A stretch of DNA of 47,944 nt from assembly GCA_964649795.1 (NCBI GenBank), contig CAZYQY010000004.1, positions 1-47,944 of the forward strand, given 5' to 3'. The DNA is from JABMPX01 sp964649795 (GTDB taxonomy: Bacteria > Patescibacteriota > Minisyncoccia > Portnoybacterales > UBA2143). Every line of letters begins with the position of its first letter. Position 1 is the first letter of the stretch. The notes under the pieces were generated by a model, which saw only the letters and a program-made list of their open reading frames with translations, was not told the origin of the DNA and ran no database searches. A program made the translations under genes and the position numbers. Of the stretch, positions 33,059 through 40,745 are shown piece after piece.

Positions 33059-34171
33059 TTATCTATCCATGTCTGCTGGACAGCCGTTCAAACTCCAATA
33101 GATTATTGGTATGTCCGCCACTTCTGTCCCTTTCAGCAAGAATTCTAAAACCGGAATTAAATGGAGAAAAGAAGGACCTTTAATTTTAATCCGTTCCAGC
33201 TTCGGTCCTGCTTTACTTTTAACATACATTGTCCCTTCTCCTCTAGCTATTTCGTTTCTGACATATACTTCTCTGTCGTCGGGAAAATTGAAAGCTGCTC
33301 CGAATTTCATTTTTGCATTGATAAAATTTCCCGAAGGAATTTTATCCAATAGTTGTTCTATAATCTTGACGCTTTCAGCAATTTCCAGCAATCCGATTTT
33401 AAATCTGGAATAAGCGTCGCCTTCTTTCAAAACAGGCAGATTAAAAGCTACTTTTTGATATATTTCGTAGGGCTCGCTTTTTCTAACATCTTGTCTAAAA
33501 CCAGTAGCCCTTAAAACAGGTCCGCTGGCGCCCAATCTGATAGCGTCTTCCAGTTTTAAAATTCCTACTCCCTTGGTCCTTGAAACAAAAGCAGGGTTTT
33601 CTTTTTCAAAATAGGAAACAGCTTCCCTTATTTTCCCTAAAACTTTTAAAATTTTGCTTTCAATATCCCGAGGCAAATCTTTTCTTACTCCACCAGGGCA
33701 AATATATCCGGCCGGATATACTCTTCCGCCGGTAACAGCGGAAAACAAATCCAAAATGTAATCTCTATAGCCAAAAGCTATTTTAAAGCCAGCGTCAAAT
33801 CCGCTGGCCGAGAAAAAAGCCCCCAGCCAAATAAAATGAGATTGGATTCTTGATAATTCAGCCAGAATTACTCTGATGTATTTTGCTCTTTCCGGAATTT
33901 CAATGTTAATCAATTTTTCCATCGCTTCCGCAAAAAGCAGATTCCAGGCCAAAGGTTCAAAAACGCAAATTCTGTCTGACAGAATAGCGTTTTGCCAGAT
34001 ATTTCTGTATTCCATCAATTTTTCAAATCCGCGATGGAGGTATCCGGGGTCAGATTTAGATTCAATTACCTTCTCCCCGTCCAATTTTATCTTAACCGAA
34101 AAATTGCCTGAACCAGGATGAGCCGGCCCGAACAAAAATTCTTGATATTGTTCTTTGTTTAAATCTTTCAT
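33059..34171 (-). CDS. Mbh/Mbx-type complex subunit L, NuoD/[NiFe]-large-subunit-like, nickel site degenerate
   Basis: A 370-aa homologue of the group 4 [NiFe]-hydrogenase large subunit and complex I NuoD. The family features FGPAHPGSGN, DPGYLHRGFEKL and SRIQSHFIWLG are clear. In true hydrogenases four Cys (RxCGxC and DPCxxCxxR) bind Ni-Fe. Here the N-terminal motif is RIC69VFE72 and the C-terminal one NGC364PAD367MDR, so each keeps only its first Cys. The protein ends at the Arg with no extension for a maturation protease. This matches the Mbx/Mbs class, which acts on sulfur compounds in Thermococcales, rather than a hydrogenase. Confidence 0.9.
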   Translation of the reverse strand: MKDLNKEQYQEFLFGPAHPGSGNFSVKIKLDGEKVIESKSDPGYLHRGFEKLMEYRNIWQNAILSDRICVFEPLAWNLLFAEAMEKLINIEIPERAKYIRVILAELSRIQSHFIWLGAFFSASGFDAGFKIAFGYRDYILDLFSAVTGGRVYPAGYICPGGVRKDLPRDIESKILKVLGKIREAVSYFEKENPAFVSRTKGVGILKLEDAIRLGASGPVLRATGFRQDVRKSEPYEIYQKVAFNLPVLKEGDAYSRFKIGLLEIAESVKIIEQLLDKIPSGNFINAKMKFGAAFNFPDDREVYVRNEIARGEGTMYVKSKAGPKLERIKIKGPSFLHLIPVLEFLLKGTEVADIPIIYWSLNGCPADMDR

Positions 34172-34223
34172 TTTGGCTAAACAAAAGGATAATTACAATG
34201 GTTTGAAAATTAAAAACTAAAAA

Positions 34224-34712
34224 TTAGGTAAAGTATCCCCTTTCTCTTTTATTCTCTTTGCTGTAAAACTTCTTTCTTACATAATTACGCCAGTCGAAAC
34301 TTTTCAAAAACGGAGCCGGGCCCGACCAATCTTCTAAAAACAAACTTGACAAATCAGGATTTCCTAAAAAATTTACGCCAAAAAGTTCGCGGATCTCTCT
34401 CTCGTGAATTTGAGAAGCATCATAAACGTTTGAGACAGAACTGATTTCGGGACGCTCTCTGTCAATTTTTATTTTGATATTCAAGATAGTTTTTTTCTCT
34501 TCGCTCCAGATATGGTAAATAAGCTCAATAACGTTCTTCTCTAAAATATCAACCGCTGTTAATGAAGAGAAGAAATTAAATCCGTTCTTTTTTATCAAAG
34601 AACAAATTTTAAGCAAATTCTTTTTGTCTGCCTTAAGCCAAATTTGCTTTTTTTCTTCCTTTAAAATTTCTACTCCGAATTTTGATTTTAGTGTTAAAAT
34701 TATATTTCTCAT
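34224..34712 (-). CDS. Mbh/Mbx-type complex subunit K, NuoC-like
   Basis: A 162-aa hydrophilic subunit of the NuoC/MbhK family. The C-terminal signature HEREIRELFGVNFLGNPDLS near residue 103 is typical of this family, and a Leu-rich alpha/beta N-terminus precedes it. It docks beside the L subunit in the peripheral arm. Length is close to MbhK. Confidence 0.88.
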   Translation of the reverse strand: MRNIILTLKSKFGVEILKEEKKQIWLKADKKNLLKICSLIKKNGFNFFSSLTAVDILEKNVIELIYHIWSEEKKTILNIKIKIDRERPEISSVSNVYDASQIHEREIRELFGVNFLGNPDLSSLFLEDWSGPAPFLKSFDWRNYVRKKFYSKENKRERGYFT

Positions 34713-34745
34713 AATAATTATACGGCTAATGATTTATTTGTTATA

Positions 34746-35183
34746 TCAATTGGTTGATTTCTGGATTAACTTGCTGATTCCGTCAAAAATCGCTTCTGGT
34801 CTTGGGGGACAGCCGGGAATATATAAATCCACTGGCAGATAATCTTTCAATCTCTTTATGGTATTGTATGAATCCCAATACATCCCTCCGCTCACCGGGC
34901 AAGAACCCAAGGCAATGACAATTTTCGGGGAAGACATCTGTTCATAAATCAATTTTGCTCTTTTGATTGACTTCATTGTCTGGTACCCGGCAATAATTAA
35001 GCAATCGGCCTGCCTTGGACTGGGAACGGGAATCAAGCCGAATCTTTCCATATCCCATCTGCTTCCAACTACCGGCAAAATTTCCGTGAAGCCGCAGGAA
35101 TTAAACCAATTAAAAACCCAGATAGATTTAACTACCTTTTTTAATTTTTTATTTGCTTTATCGTTTATTTTTTCCAAATTCAT
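34746..35183 (-). CDS. Mbh/Mbx-type complex subunit J, NuoB/small-subunit-like
   Basis: A 145-aa small subunit that should hold the [4Fe-4S] cluster next to the active site. Cys are at 30 (NSCGFTE), 61 (ADCLII), 95 (GSCPVSGG) and 125 (PGCPPRPE). Relatives have two Cys in the first motif (CC in NuoB, CxxC in hydrogenases); only one is present here, so the fourth ligand is unclear unless C61 substitutes. The SPRQADCLIIAG and ALGSCPVSGGMYW segments fix the family. ATG at 35183 is chosen; a longer frame would run into the subunit M gene. Confidence 0.9.
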   Translation of the reverse strand: MNLEKINDKANKKLKKVVKSIWVFNWFNSCGFTEILPVVGSRWDMERFGLIPVPSPRQADCLIIAGYQTMKSIKRAKLIYEQMSSPKIVIALGSCPVSGGMYWDSYNTIKRLKDYLPVDLYIPGCPPRPEAIFDGISKLIQKSTN

Positions 35184-35191
35184 ATAGTAAA

Positions 35192-36139
35192 TTATAAAGT
35201 GAATAAAAATCCAATAACAGCAAATAGAGTAATATAACCCCAATAAGTTCTGGTCAGGCGGCTGATTTTGAATCTTGAAGTTATTGTCCTAATTAAGGTC
35301 AAACTAACAAATATTATTAAAAATAGTTTTAAGAAATAGATTAAAAACATTACACCAAAATTAGATTGAATATTCCAGGGGAAGAAAAGAGCAATAAACA
35401 GAGATGCCATAGCCAATGTTTTTACCGCATCTGCTATGTAAAACATTGCTAAATTTCTCCCTGAATATTCCGCTAATGCCCCGCCGGCAATTTCCGAATC
35501 GGCCGCCTCAACATCAAAAGGAGTCTTGGACAATTCGCCGGCTATGACGATAAAAATAACGGCTGATTCAATTAGAAGTCCGATAATTCCGAGCGGACCG
35601 ATTAAGCCCCAAATATTATGGGCGTAAATTGTACTTAAAGAAAAAATGTTTGAAAATCCGTTTTTGTAGATTAACCAAACAGGAACCAGGCTTACGACAG
35701 CTAAGGGGAATTCATAGCCGATCATATTAATAACCAGCCTCTGGCTGCCAAGATTGGCATAAGGAGAATTAGAGGAAAACGCCCCCAAAACTAAACCTAA
35801 ACCGGGAATTATAAATAGATAGATTATTAAAATTAGGTCTCCAGAATTTCCCAAAATTGATTTTCCGGCAATAGGAATATAAAACAAGAGCAGAATAGAA
35901 ACGGCTAAAGAAATTAAAGGAGAAAGTTCAAAAATCCATTTCGGGGCTTGTCTCGGGATTATGCTCTCTTTGACCATTAGTTTTTTCAAATCATAAAACG
36001 GCTGCAAGAGAGGCGGACCGACCCTTTTTTGCATTTTAGCGCTCAAGATTCTATCGATTCCCTTAAAAAGCAAGCCCAGAATCACGCTTCCGAAAATTAC
36101 TGCAAGCATTATCAATAATTTTAAAATTAGATTAAACAT
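35192..36139 (-). CDS. Mbh/Mbx-type complex subunit M, NuoH-like
   Basis: A 315-aa membrane subunit with about eight helices that anchors the peripheral arm. The family signatures are MQKRVGPPLLQPFYDLKKL near residue 37, and KTPFDVEAADSEIAGGALAEYSG near 210, the equivalent of the NuoH PFDLPEAE loop carrying the buried acidic residues. Placed between I and J, as in Mbx/Mbs operons; in mbh operons the M gene follows L. Confidence 0.92.
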   Translation of the reverse strand: MFNLILKLLIMLAVIFGSVILGLLFKGIDRILSAKMQKRVGPPLLQPFYDLKKLMVKESIIPRQAPKWIFELSPLISLAVSILLLFYIPIAGKSILGNSGDLILIIYLFIIPGLGLVLGAFSSNSPYANLGSQRLVINMIGYEFPLAVVSLVPVWLIYKNGFSNIFSLSTIYAHNIWGLIGPLGIIGLLIESAVIFIVIAGELSKTPFDVEAADSEIAGGALAEYSGRNLAMFYIADAVKTLAMASLFIALFFPWNIQSNFGVMFLIYFLKLFLIIFVSLTLIRTITSRFKISRLTRTYWGYITLFAVIGFLFTL

Positions 36140-36432
36140 ACTCCTAAAAAGAAAATAATTAAACCAAAGATAAACAGAAAAATATAGTTATTAGTGTTTT
36201 CTTCCTTATCTTTTATTAAAAATCCATATAGCTTTTCCAAATCCTTTAAAAATCCCCAATAGATATTTCCCAGTTTAATGTTTTTCGGGGGTTCTTGGCC
36301 AGAAAAATAGGAAATCGTCTGCGATGTTCCTTTCATATATCTTTTTTCACCAATCAGATAAAAAAGATAAATTACGAAAAATATTAACAGGAAAGAAATT
36401 AAAGCAATTTTCGGCTGCCAGATTATTTGCAT
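36127..36432 (-). CDS. Mbh-type complex subunit I-like small membrane protein
   Basis: A 101-aa protein with an N-terminal helix (about 10-28), a cytoplasmic loop containing YFSGQEPPKNIKLGNIYWGF and a C-terminal helix (about 82-100). Size, position after the H subunit and the YxSGE-like loop fit MbhI, which clamps the antiporter and hydrogenase modules together. It overlaps both neighbours slightly (13 bases with M, 10 with H). Confidence 0.7.
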   Translation of the reverse strand: MQIIWQPKIALISFLLIFFVIYLFYLIGEKRYMKGTSQTISYFSGQEPPKNIKLGNIYWGFLKDLEKLYGFLIKDKEENTNNYIFLFIFGLIIFFLGVCLI

Positions 36433-37967
36433 AGTACGTTATTTATATAACTCTGCCGGCTAATCAAAGCTTTAGCGGCTGGGTTAATAAAAGAATTTAC
36501 GAACTGTTTTGGAAAAAAGCCGATTAAAACCATTGACATCGCAAAGATAGAAATAACTATAATTGCCAGTTTAGGCACCGGTTGATAATTTTTTGTTTTT
36601 AGGTCAAGACGCTGCTGTAATCTATTGGTCGGCTCGCCGAGAAAAATTGAGGCAAAAACCTTAATTAAAACAGCTAAAATCAAGATACTGCCTAAAATTG
36701 CGGCAATGGCTAAAGCGGGGTTTAAGCGGAAAACTGACTCAAAAATTATTATTTTTGAAGCAAAGCCGTTTAAGGGAGGCATTCCCGAAACAGCCAAAAC
36801 CCCCAAAAGGAAAAGCCCTGACAAAAAAGGCTTTTTATGGGCCAAACCGCGAATTTCAAAGATGTTTTTAACCTTACTGATATAAATGATGACACCGATG
36901 ATTAAAAATAACAAGCTGACGTCCAAGGCATCATTGACTATATGGAACAATCCTCCTTGAATTGCCCTAAATCCAAAATCGGCATTCGGAGCAAGAAAAC
37001 CCGAAGAAATTCCTAAAATTATATAACCCAACTCGGAAACAGCCAGATAGGCCAAGATTCTTTTAACCCTGTCTTCTTTTAGGGCAAAGAAAACTCCCGT
37101 AAAAATTGAAAGAATTGAAAACAAAATTAAAATCCAGCCAAAGACAATATTCAAGCCAAAGACATCAAAAGCTATTCTAAACAGAGCATAAACACCTGAC
37201 AAAGAAGAAATTATAAACAGAATGATTGCCGGCACAGAAGACGCTTTATAGGTCTCCGGCTTCCAAAAATAGAAAGGGAATAATCCCGCTTTTAATAGCA
37301 AGGCGGAGCCGATAAGAGACAAGGCAATTTTATCCAAGAAGGAAAACTGAAGATAATGAGCGATAACAGCCATATTCAGGAATCCGTACTGACCATAAAG
37401 AATACTCACTCCTAAAAGTAAAAACAGGGAACTAACGGCAAAAACGGCTAAATAATGAAAAGCCGCTTTAAAGCATTCTTTATTTCTAAAAAAGGTAATC
37501 AAGCCAGTCGTAGCAATGGAATTTATCTCATAAAAAACGAAAAGAGTGAAAAAATCTCCACTGAACAAAATTCCCAAAATTCCTACAATAAGCATAAGAT
37601 ACAAAGCGTAAAATTTATCCAGGGAAGAATATTTTTTTAATGTTTCCCAGGAATAAAGAAGAGTCAAAGAGGCAATCAAAAGAAAAATTAGAGCTAAAAA
37701 CCCCGACAAAGCGTCTACTGTTAAAATAATTCTTACGGGGAAGCCATCCGGCGAAGCTAAAGAAGGAAATTTAGCCCCTAAACTGTAAACAAAAGCGCCT
37801 TTTTCAATAATTAATTTATAAAGGATAAAAGAAAAAATATTGGTTAAAAGCAAAATTGAAACAAGCAAAAAATTTCTTGCTTTTTTGCTAAACTCGCCAA
37901 ACAGAGAAGACAAAAACGCCCCTAATAGAGGAAAGACGATTATTAAAATGATAAAATGGAAAGCCAT
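36423..37967 (-). CDS. Mbh/Mbx-type complex subunit H, MrpD/NuoN-like ion-translocating subunit
   Basis: A 514-aa protein with about 14 helices, the main ion-pumping subunit. Visible key residues are Glu147 (FVFYEINSIATT), Lys226 (ALLLKAGLFPFYFW), His342 (FHIVNDALDV) and Lys405 (PPLNGFASKIIIF). In most relatives the His motif reads HxxNHAxxK; here His-to-Asp and Lys-to-Val changes are seen (D346, V350), so one of the usual central charged residues is missing while nearby acids are gained. Only one MrpD-like subunit is present, as in Mbh. Confidence 0.92.
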   Translation of the reverse strand: MAFHFIILIIVFPLLGAFLSSLFGEFSKKARNFLLVSILLLTNIFSFILYKLIIEKGAFVYSLGAKFPSLASPDGFPVRIILTVDALSGFLALIFLLIASLTLLYSWETLKKYSSLDKFYALYLMLIVGILGILFSGDFFTLFVFYEINSIATTGLITFFRNKECFKAAFHYLAVFAVSSLFLLLGVSILYGQYGFLNMAVIAHYLQFSFLDKIALSLIGSALLLKAGLFPFYFWKPETYKASSVPAIILFIISSLSGVYALFRIAFDVFGLNIVFGWILILFSILSIFTGVFFALKEDRVKRILAYLAVSELGYIILGISSGFLAPNADFGFRAIQGGLFHIVNDALDVSLLFLIIGVIIYISKVKNIFEIRGLAHKKPFLSGLFLLGVLAVSGMPPLNGFASKIIIFESVFRLNPALAIAAILGSILILAVLIKVFASIFLGEPTNRLQQRLDLKTKNYQPVPKLAIIVISIFAMSMVLIGFFPKQFVNSFINPAAKALISRQSYINNVLCK

Positions 37968-38004
37968 GATTTTTAACTGCTTTTTTCTTAAGAGAAGGCA
38001 TCGC

Positions 38005-38313
38005 CTAACTGCGGATAGGTTTATGAATTAAAACAGCCAAGGAGAGTAAGAAAGCAGTTATGGCTAAATTGATGACAATGCTAGTAAGAATCAGAGCCTG
38101 GGGAGTCGGAGAAACCATATTTAGATTCGGAGCATTGGTGAAAATCGGAGCAATTCCTCCCTGTCTGTATCCTAAACTTATCAAAAATAAATTTACTCCA
38201 TTGCTAATAATATTAACGGACATAGTTATTTTAATTAGATTTTTCTTAAATATCGCCCCGGAGATTCCCGTAATTATTAAAAAAATTGTAATCAAAAAAA
38301 CAAAACTAATCAT
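38005..38313 (-). CDS. mnhC: Mbh/Mbx-type complex subunit G, MnhC/MrpC/NuoK-like
   Basis: A 102-aa three-helix membrane subunit. The motif SPTPQALILTSIVINLA near residue 68 is the MrpC/NuoK signature (P-QAL-LT-IVI), and the N-terminal helices match in length. It overlaps the F gene by 8 bases. It forms part of the proton/sodium channel with the other Mrp-like subunits. Confidence 0.92.
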   Translation of the reverse strand: MISFVFLITIFLIITGISGAIFKKNLIKITMSVNIISNGVNLFLISLGYRQGGIAPIFTNAPNLNMVSPTPQALILTSIVINLAITAFLLSLAVLIHKPIRS

Positions 38314-38746
38314 ATTTTTTTATCATTAATATAATGACCAGAGACAAAGCCGAAGCTACTTCTATTCCCACCGCCAGATTCATTAAAGGGATGACCCCAG
38401 CACTGTTAAGATAGCCCGGATTTATGCCAAAATGGATTGTTCTTCCTAAAAAAATTCCGTTCGTCTGGGCTAAAAAATTATAAAAAAACGTATTTTTGAA
38501 AATGCCGGGCAAAGCCAAAACAATAAAGAAGATAAGGCCGAGGGATTCAAACAGTCGAAACAGCCATTTTGATAATCTAATATTGTTTTCAAAAGCAATT
38601 AAGATTAATACAACTGCTGAAGCAATTATTACGCCTCCCTGGAATCCGCCTCCCGGAGTTAAATGGCCGTGAGAAATGATATATAATCCAAAAATAATTA
38701 TCGGATTCAAAATTATTAAACTAACAATCTTAACTATTTTGCTCAT
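38306..38746 (-). CDS. mnhB: Mbh/Mbx-type complex subunit F, MnhB/MrpB-like
   Basis: A 146-aa four-helix membrane subunit. The family motif SHGHLTPGGGFQGGVIIASA near residue 25 is unmistakable for the MnhB domain. ATG at 38746, four bases after the E gene stop, is preferred to a TTG at 38761 that would overlap E. Confidence 0.92.
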   Translation of the reverse strand: MSKIVKIVSLIILNPIIIFGLYIISHGHLTPGGGFQGGVIIASAVVLILIAFENNIRLSKWLFRLFESLGLIFFIVLALPGIFKNTFFYNFLAQTNGIFLGRTIHFGINPGYLNSAGVIPLMNLAVGIEVASALSLVIILMIKKYD

Positions 38747-38750
38747 AATT

Positions 38751-39083
38751 TTATCTATCAATAAAGAATTTTTTTCTAATAGAAATTAGAGAAATTCCCA
38801 AAACAGCGGCAAAAAGAATTGTTGCTTCTCCTAATGTATCCAAGCCGCGGTAATCAAAAACTATACCGGAAACAACATTGTTGCTTCCTGTTTGTCTCTG
38901 GGCGTTTTTAATGAAATAGTCATCCATTTCCACTGCTTCGGGTCTGCCAAAAGGATGAACAAAAAAAATAATTGAAACAAAAAAAATTGACAAAATTGTC
39001 AGGCTCGCCGTTTTAACCCATAAACTGGCTTTGCTTTCGTGGAACGCTTTTTTGCGGCTGTGTTTTTTGTTTTTGTCAGTCAT
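38751..39083 (-). CDS. Mbh/Mbx-type complex subunit E
   Basis: A 110-aa protein with two helices around a polar outer loop. The segment FDYRGLDTLGEATILFAAVLG near residue 77 matches MbhE and the corresponding part of MrpA (DxRGxDTxGE). It lies 5 bases after D; D and E together correspond to the C-terminal part of MrpA. Confidence 0.88.
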   Translation of the reverse strand: MTDKNKKHSRKKAFHESKASLWVKTASLTILSIFFVSIIFFVHPFGRPEAVEMDDYFIKNAQRQTGSNNVVSGIVFDYRGLDTLGEATILFAAVLGISLISIRKKFFIDR

Positions 39084-39088
39084 AGGAA

Positions 39089-39343
39089 TTATTTTTCAAA
39101 TCGGGTGGTTTTTTGAATAGCGATTATAAAAATAGTCGTGGACAAGCCGGTTCCGACAACCGCTTCAGCAATGGCTACATCAGGCGCTTGAAGAATATAA
39201 AATTCTACGGCTAGCATTAAACTCATAGCAGCCAAATAAATAACCGAAACAAATAAATCCCTGCTTCTTATTAATAAAAAAGCCGAGAGGGCAAGACCGG
39301 TCAAAATCAAAATTTGAATAATTTGAATCATATTATAATTCAT
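39089..39343 (-). CDS. Mbh/Mbx-type complex subunit D
   Basis: An 84-aa three-helix membrane subunit. The motif LQAPDVAIAEAVVGTGLST near residue 51 is the DUF4040/MbhD signature (APDVAxxEAxVGxGL). The start codon overlaps the stop of subunit C. Confidence 0.9.
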   Translation of the reverse strand: MNYNMIQIIQILILTGLALSAFLLIRSRDLFVSVIYLAAMSLMLAVEFYILQAPDVAIAEAVVGTGLSTTIFIIAIQKTTRFEK

Positions 39344-39666
39344 TAGGAATTTAGTTTGTCTATTATCGCCTTTTTGGGTTTTATCCCGTTTTTATGAGCT
39401 GCTCTTGAAATTGCATGAGCCAGGCAGGATTCGATTATTAGAAGAATCAAGGTAATTAGAATCAGGCGAATGGCTAAAGAATAATTAGCTCTGTCAAATG
39501 TCAAAATGTAGAATATGACTGTTAAAATAAAAAAGAGAAAGCCAAAAGTAGTGGACAAAGCTGAAGAATGCAAACGGGTATAAACATCGGGAAATCTGAA
39601 AAGGCCCAGGACGCTTAAGCCGAAGAAAAATAAACTGATTGAAATAAATAAATAGATTAAGAGCAT
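39343..39666 (-). CDS. mnhG: Mbh/Mbx-type complex subunit C, MnhG/MrpG-like
   Basis: A 107-aa three-helix membrane subunit of the MnhG/PhaG family. The signature GLFRFPDVYTRLHSSALSTT near residue 21 is clear. Confidence 0.92.
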   Translation of the reverse strand: MLLIYLFISISLFFFGLSVLGLFRFPDVYTRLHSSALSTTFGFLFFILTVIFYILTFDRANYSLAIRLILITLILLIIESCLAHAISRAAHKNGIKPKKAIIDKLNS

Positions 39667-39683
39667 AAATAGCCTGCGAAATT

Positions 39684-39932
39684 TTACGACTTTGTTTTAA
39701 TGTATCTGGCAAAATAAAGGACGCTTATAAAAGAAAGAAGAATATAAACAACAGCTACATCTACTAAAATATTTTCCTTGAAAACAATAGAAAGCGCTAT
39801 TAAAAGAGAAATAGCTAATATGTTTATCACATCTAAAATAACCAATTTGTCAAAAATAGTCTTAACAAGAAAAACTCTTATTAAAGCAATAAAGATAAAT
39901 ATTGAAATAATTAAAGCAGTTATTTGCCACAT
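39684..39932 (-). CDS. mnhF: Mbh/Mbx-type complex subunit B, MnhF/MrpF-like
   Basis: An 82-aa three-helix membrane subunit of the MnhF family; FDKLVILDVINILAI (equivalent of the family D-R-x-x-x-x-D core) and DVAVVYILLSFISVLYFARY at the end are typical. Two bases after subunit A. Confidence 0.88.
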   Translation of the reverse strand: MWQITALIISIFIFIALIRVFLVKTIFDKLVILDVINILAISLLIALSIVFKENILVDVAVVYILLSFISVLYFARYIKTKS

Positions 39933-39934
39933 AA

Positions 39935-40462
39935 TTATTCAGTAATTATTTTAATCCACTTGGCAAAATTCCCCGCTATTTCCCTAATCTTCGGCTCTTT
40001 ATCTTTTACATAAAGCCAGTGAATATAGAGAGCATTCCGGCGGTCTATTTCAACTGACAAAGTTCCAGGAGTTAATGTGATAGAATTTGCCAATAAAGTC
40101 ATTCCAAAATCTGTCTTTAGACCAGGATATATTTTCACAATTCCCGGCCTGATTTTCCCTGTAATAATTCTGTAAGCGACTTCTAAATTTGCCTTGATTA
40201 AACCGTAAAAGAAAGGGCCAAAAATATATAATAGGAACAAACCCCACCTTAGGGGATTTAAAAGCTTCGGGCTGATTTTTATTTTAAGCAGCCCAAAAAA
40301 TTTTTGTATTATTGCTCCGGTTATAACAGATAAAACAATCCCTAAGATAATTTCTTCTTTGCTCCAATACAAAATATTCCCTGAGCCAATTGTCAAAACA
40401 AGATAAATAATCAAGGAAAAAATAAAAGAAACAATAAAATTTATCCTGCTTTTTGAGAACAT
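39935..40462 (-). CDS. mnhE: Mbh/Mbx-type complex subunit A, MnhE/MrpE-like
   Basis: A 175-aa protein with two to three N-terminal helices and a cytoplasmic C-terminal domain; LLANSITLTPGTLSVEIDRR near residue 120 is the MnhE signature. ATG at 40462 is chosen; an in-frame TTG at 40489 would add nine residues. First gene of the membrane complex, directly after the ferredoxin gene. Confidence 0.9.
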   Translation of the reverse strand: MFSKSRINFIVSFIFSLIIYLVLTIGSGNILYWSKEEIILGIVLSVITGAIIQKFFGLLKIKISPKLLNPLRWGLFLLYIFGPFFYGLIKANLEVAYRIITGKIRPGIVKIYPGLKTDFGMTLLANSITLTPGTLSVEIDRRNALYIHWLYVKDKEPKIREIAGNFAKWIKIITE

Positions 40463-40525
40463 TATATTTCTAAACCGGTATTTATTCAAACTATTTTAGA
40501 AACTATTATCGATATTATTCGGGAT

Positions 40526-40678
40526 TTATATTGTTGCATATGCTTTGACAGCATCTTCCAAGCAATTGGCATTTTTGTTTTTTATTTCAGCTTTCCCGTT
40601 AACCAGTTCTATACCCTCCGGGCATATGTTGACACAAATGCTGCAACCGATACATTTATCTTTATCTATTTTAGCCAT
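40526..40678 (-). CDS. Small ferredoxin, 50 aa, second motif truncated
   Basis: A 50-residue protein beginning MAKIDKDKCIGCSICVNICP. The first motif is complete (C9, C12, C15, C19), and a lone C39 follows. Related [4Fe-4S] ferredoxins end with a Cys-Pro (ACPxGAI) that supplies the last cluster ligand; here the end is AVKAYATI, so that ligand is missing and C19 or C39 would have to act. It is too short for many gene finders but lies in phase between TrxR and the complex, and is likely the electron carrier of the system. Confidence 0.82.
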   Translation of the reverse strand: MAKIDKDKCIGCSICVNICPEGIELVNGKAEIKNKNANCLEDAVKAYATI

Positions 40679-40745
40679 AAAGTTATTCGCATTATTGTTT
40701 GCTTTTGACTTTTGCCATGTATCTTTCAGGAATCAAGTGTAGAAT

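Noticed and set aside
35192..38313. A standard respiratory complex I (nuo) operon
   Set aside because: The MnhE/F/G/B-type subunits, the single MrpD-like subunit and the lack of NuoE/F/G and NuoL/M/N triplets point to the Mbh/Mbx family.
32704..40489. Annotation of the array as a membrane-bound H2-evolving [NiFe] hydrogenase
   Set aside because: Two of the four nickel-binding Cys in the large subunit are Glu and Asp and there is no C-terminal maturation extension.
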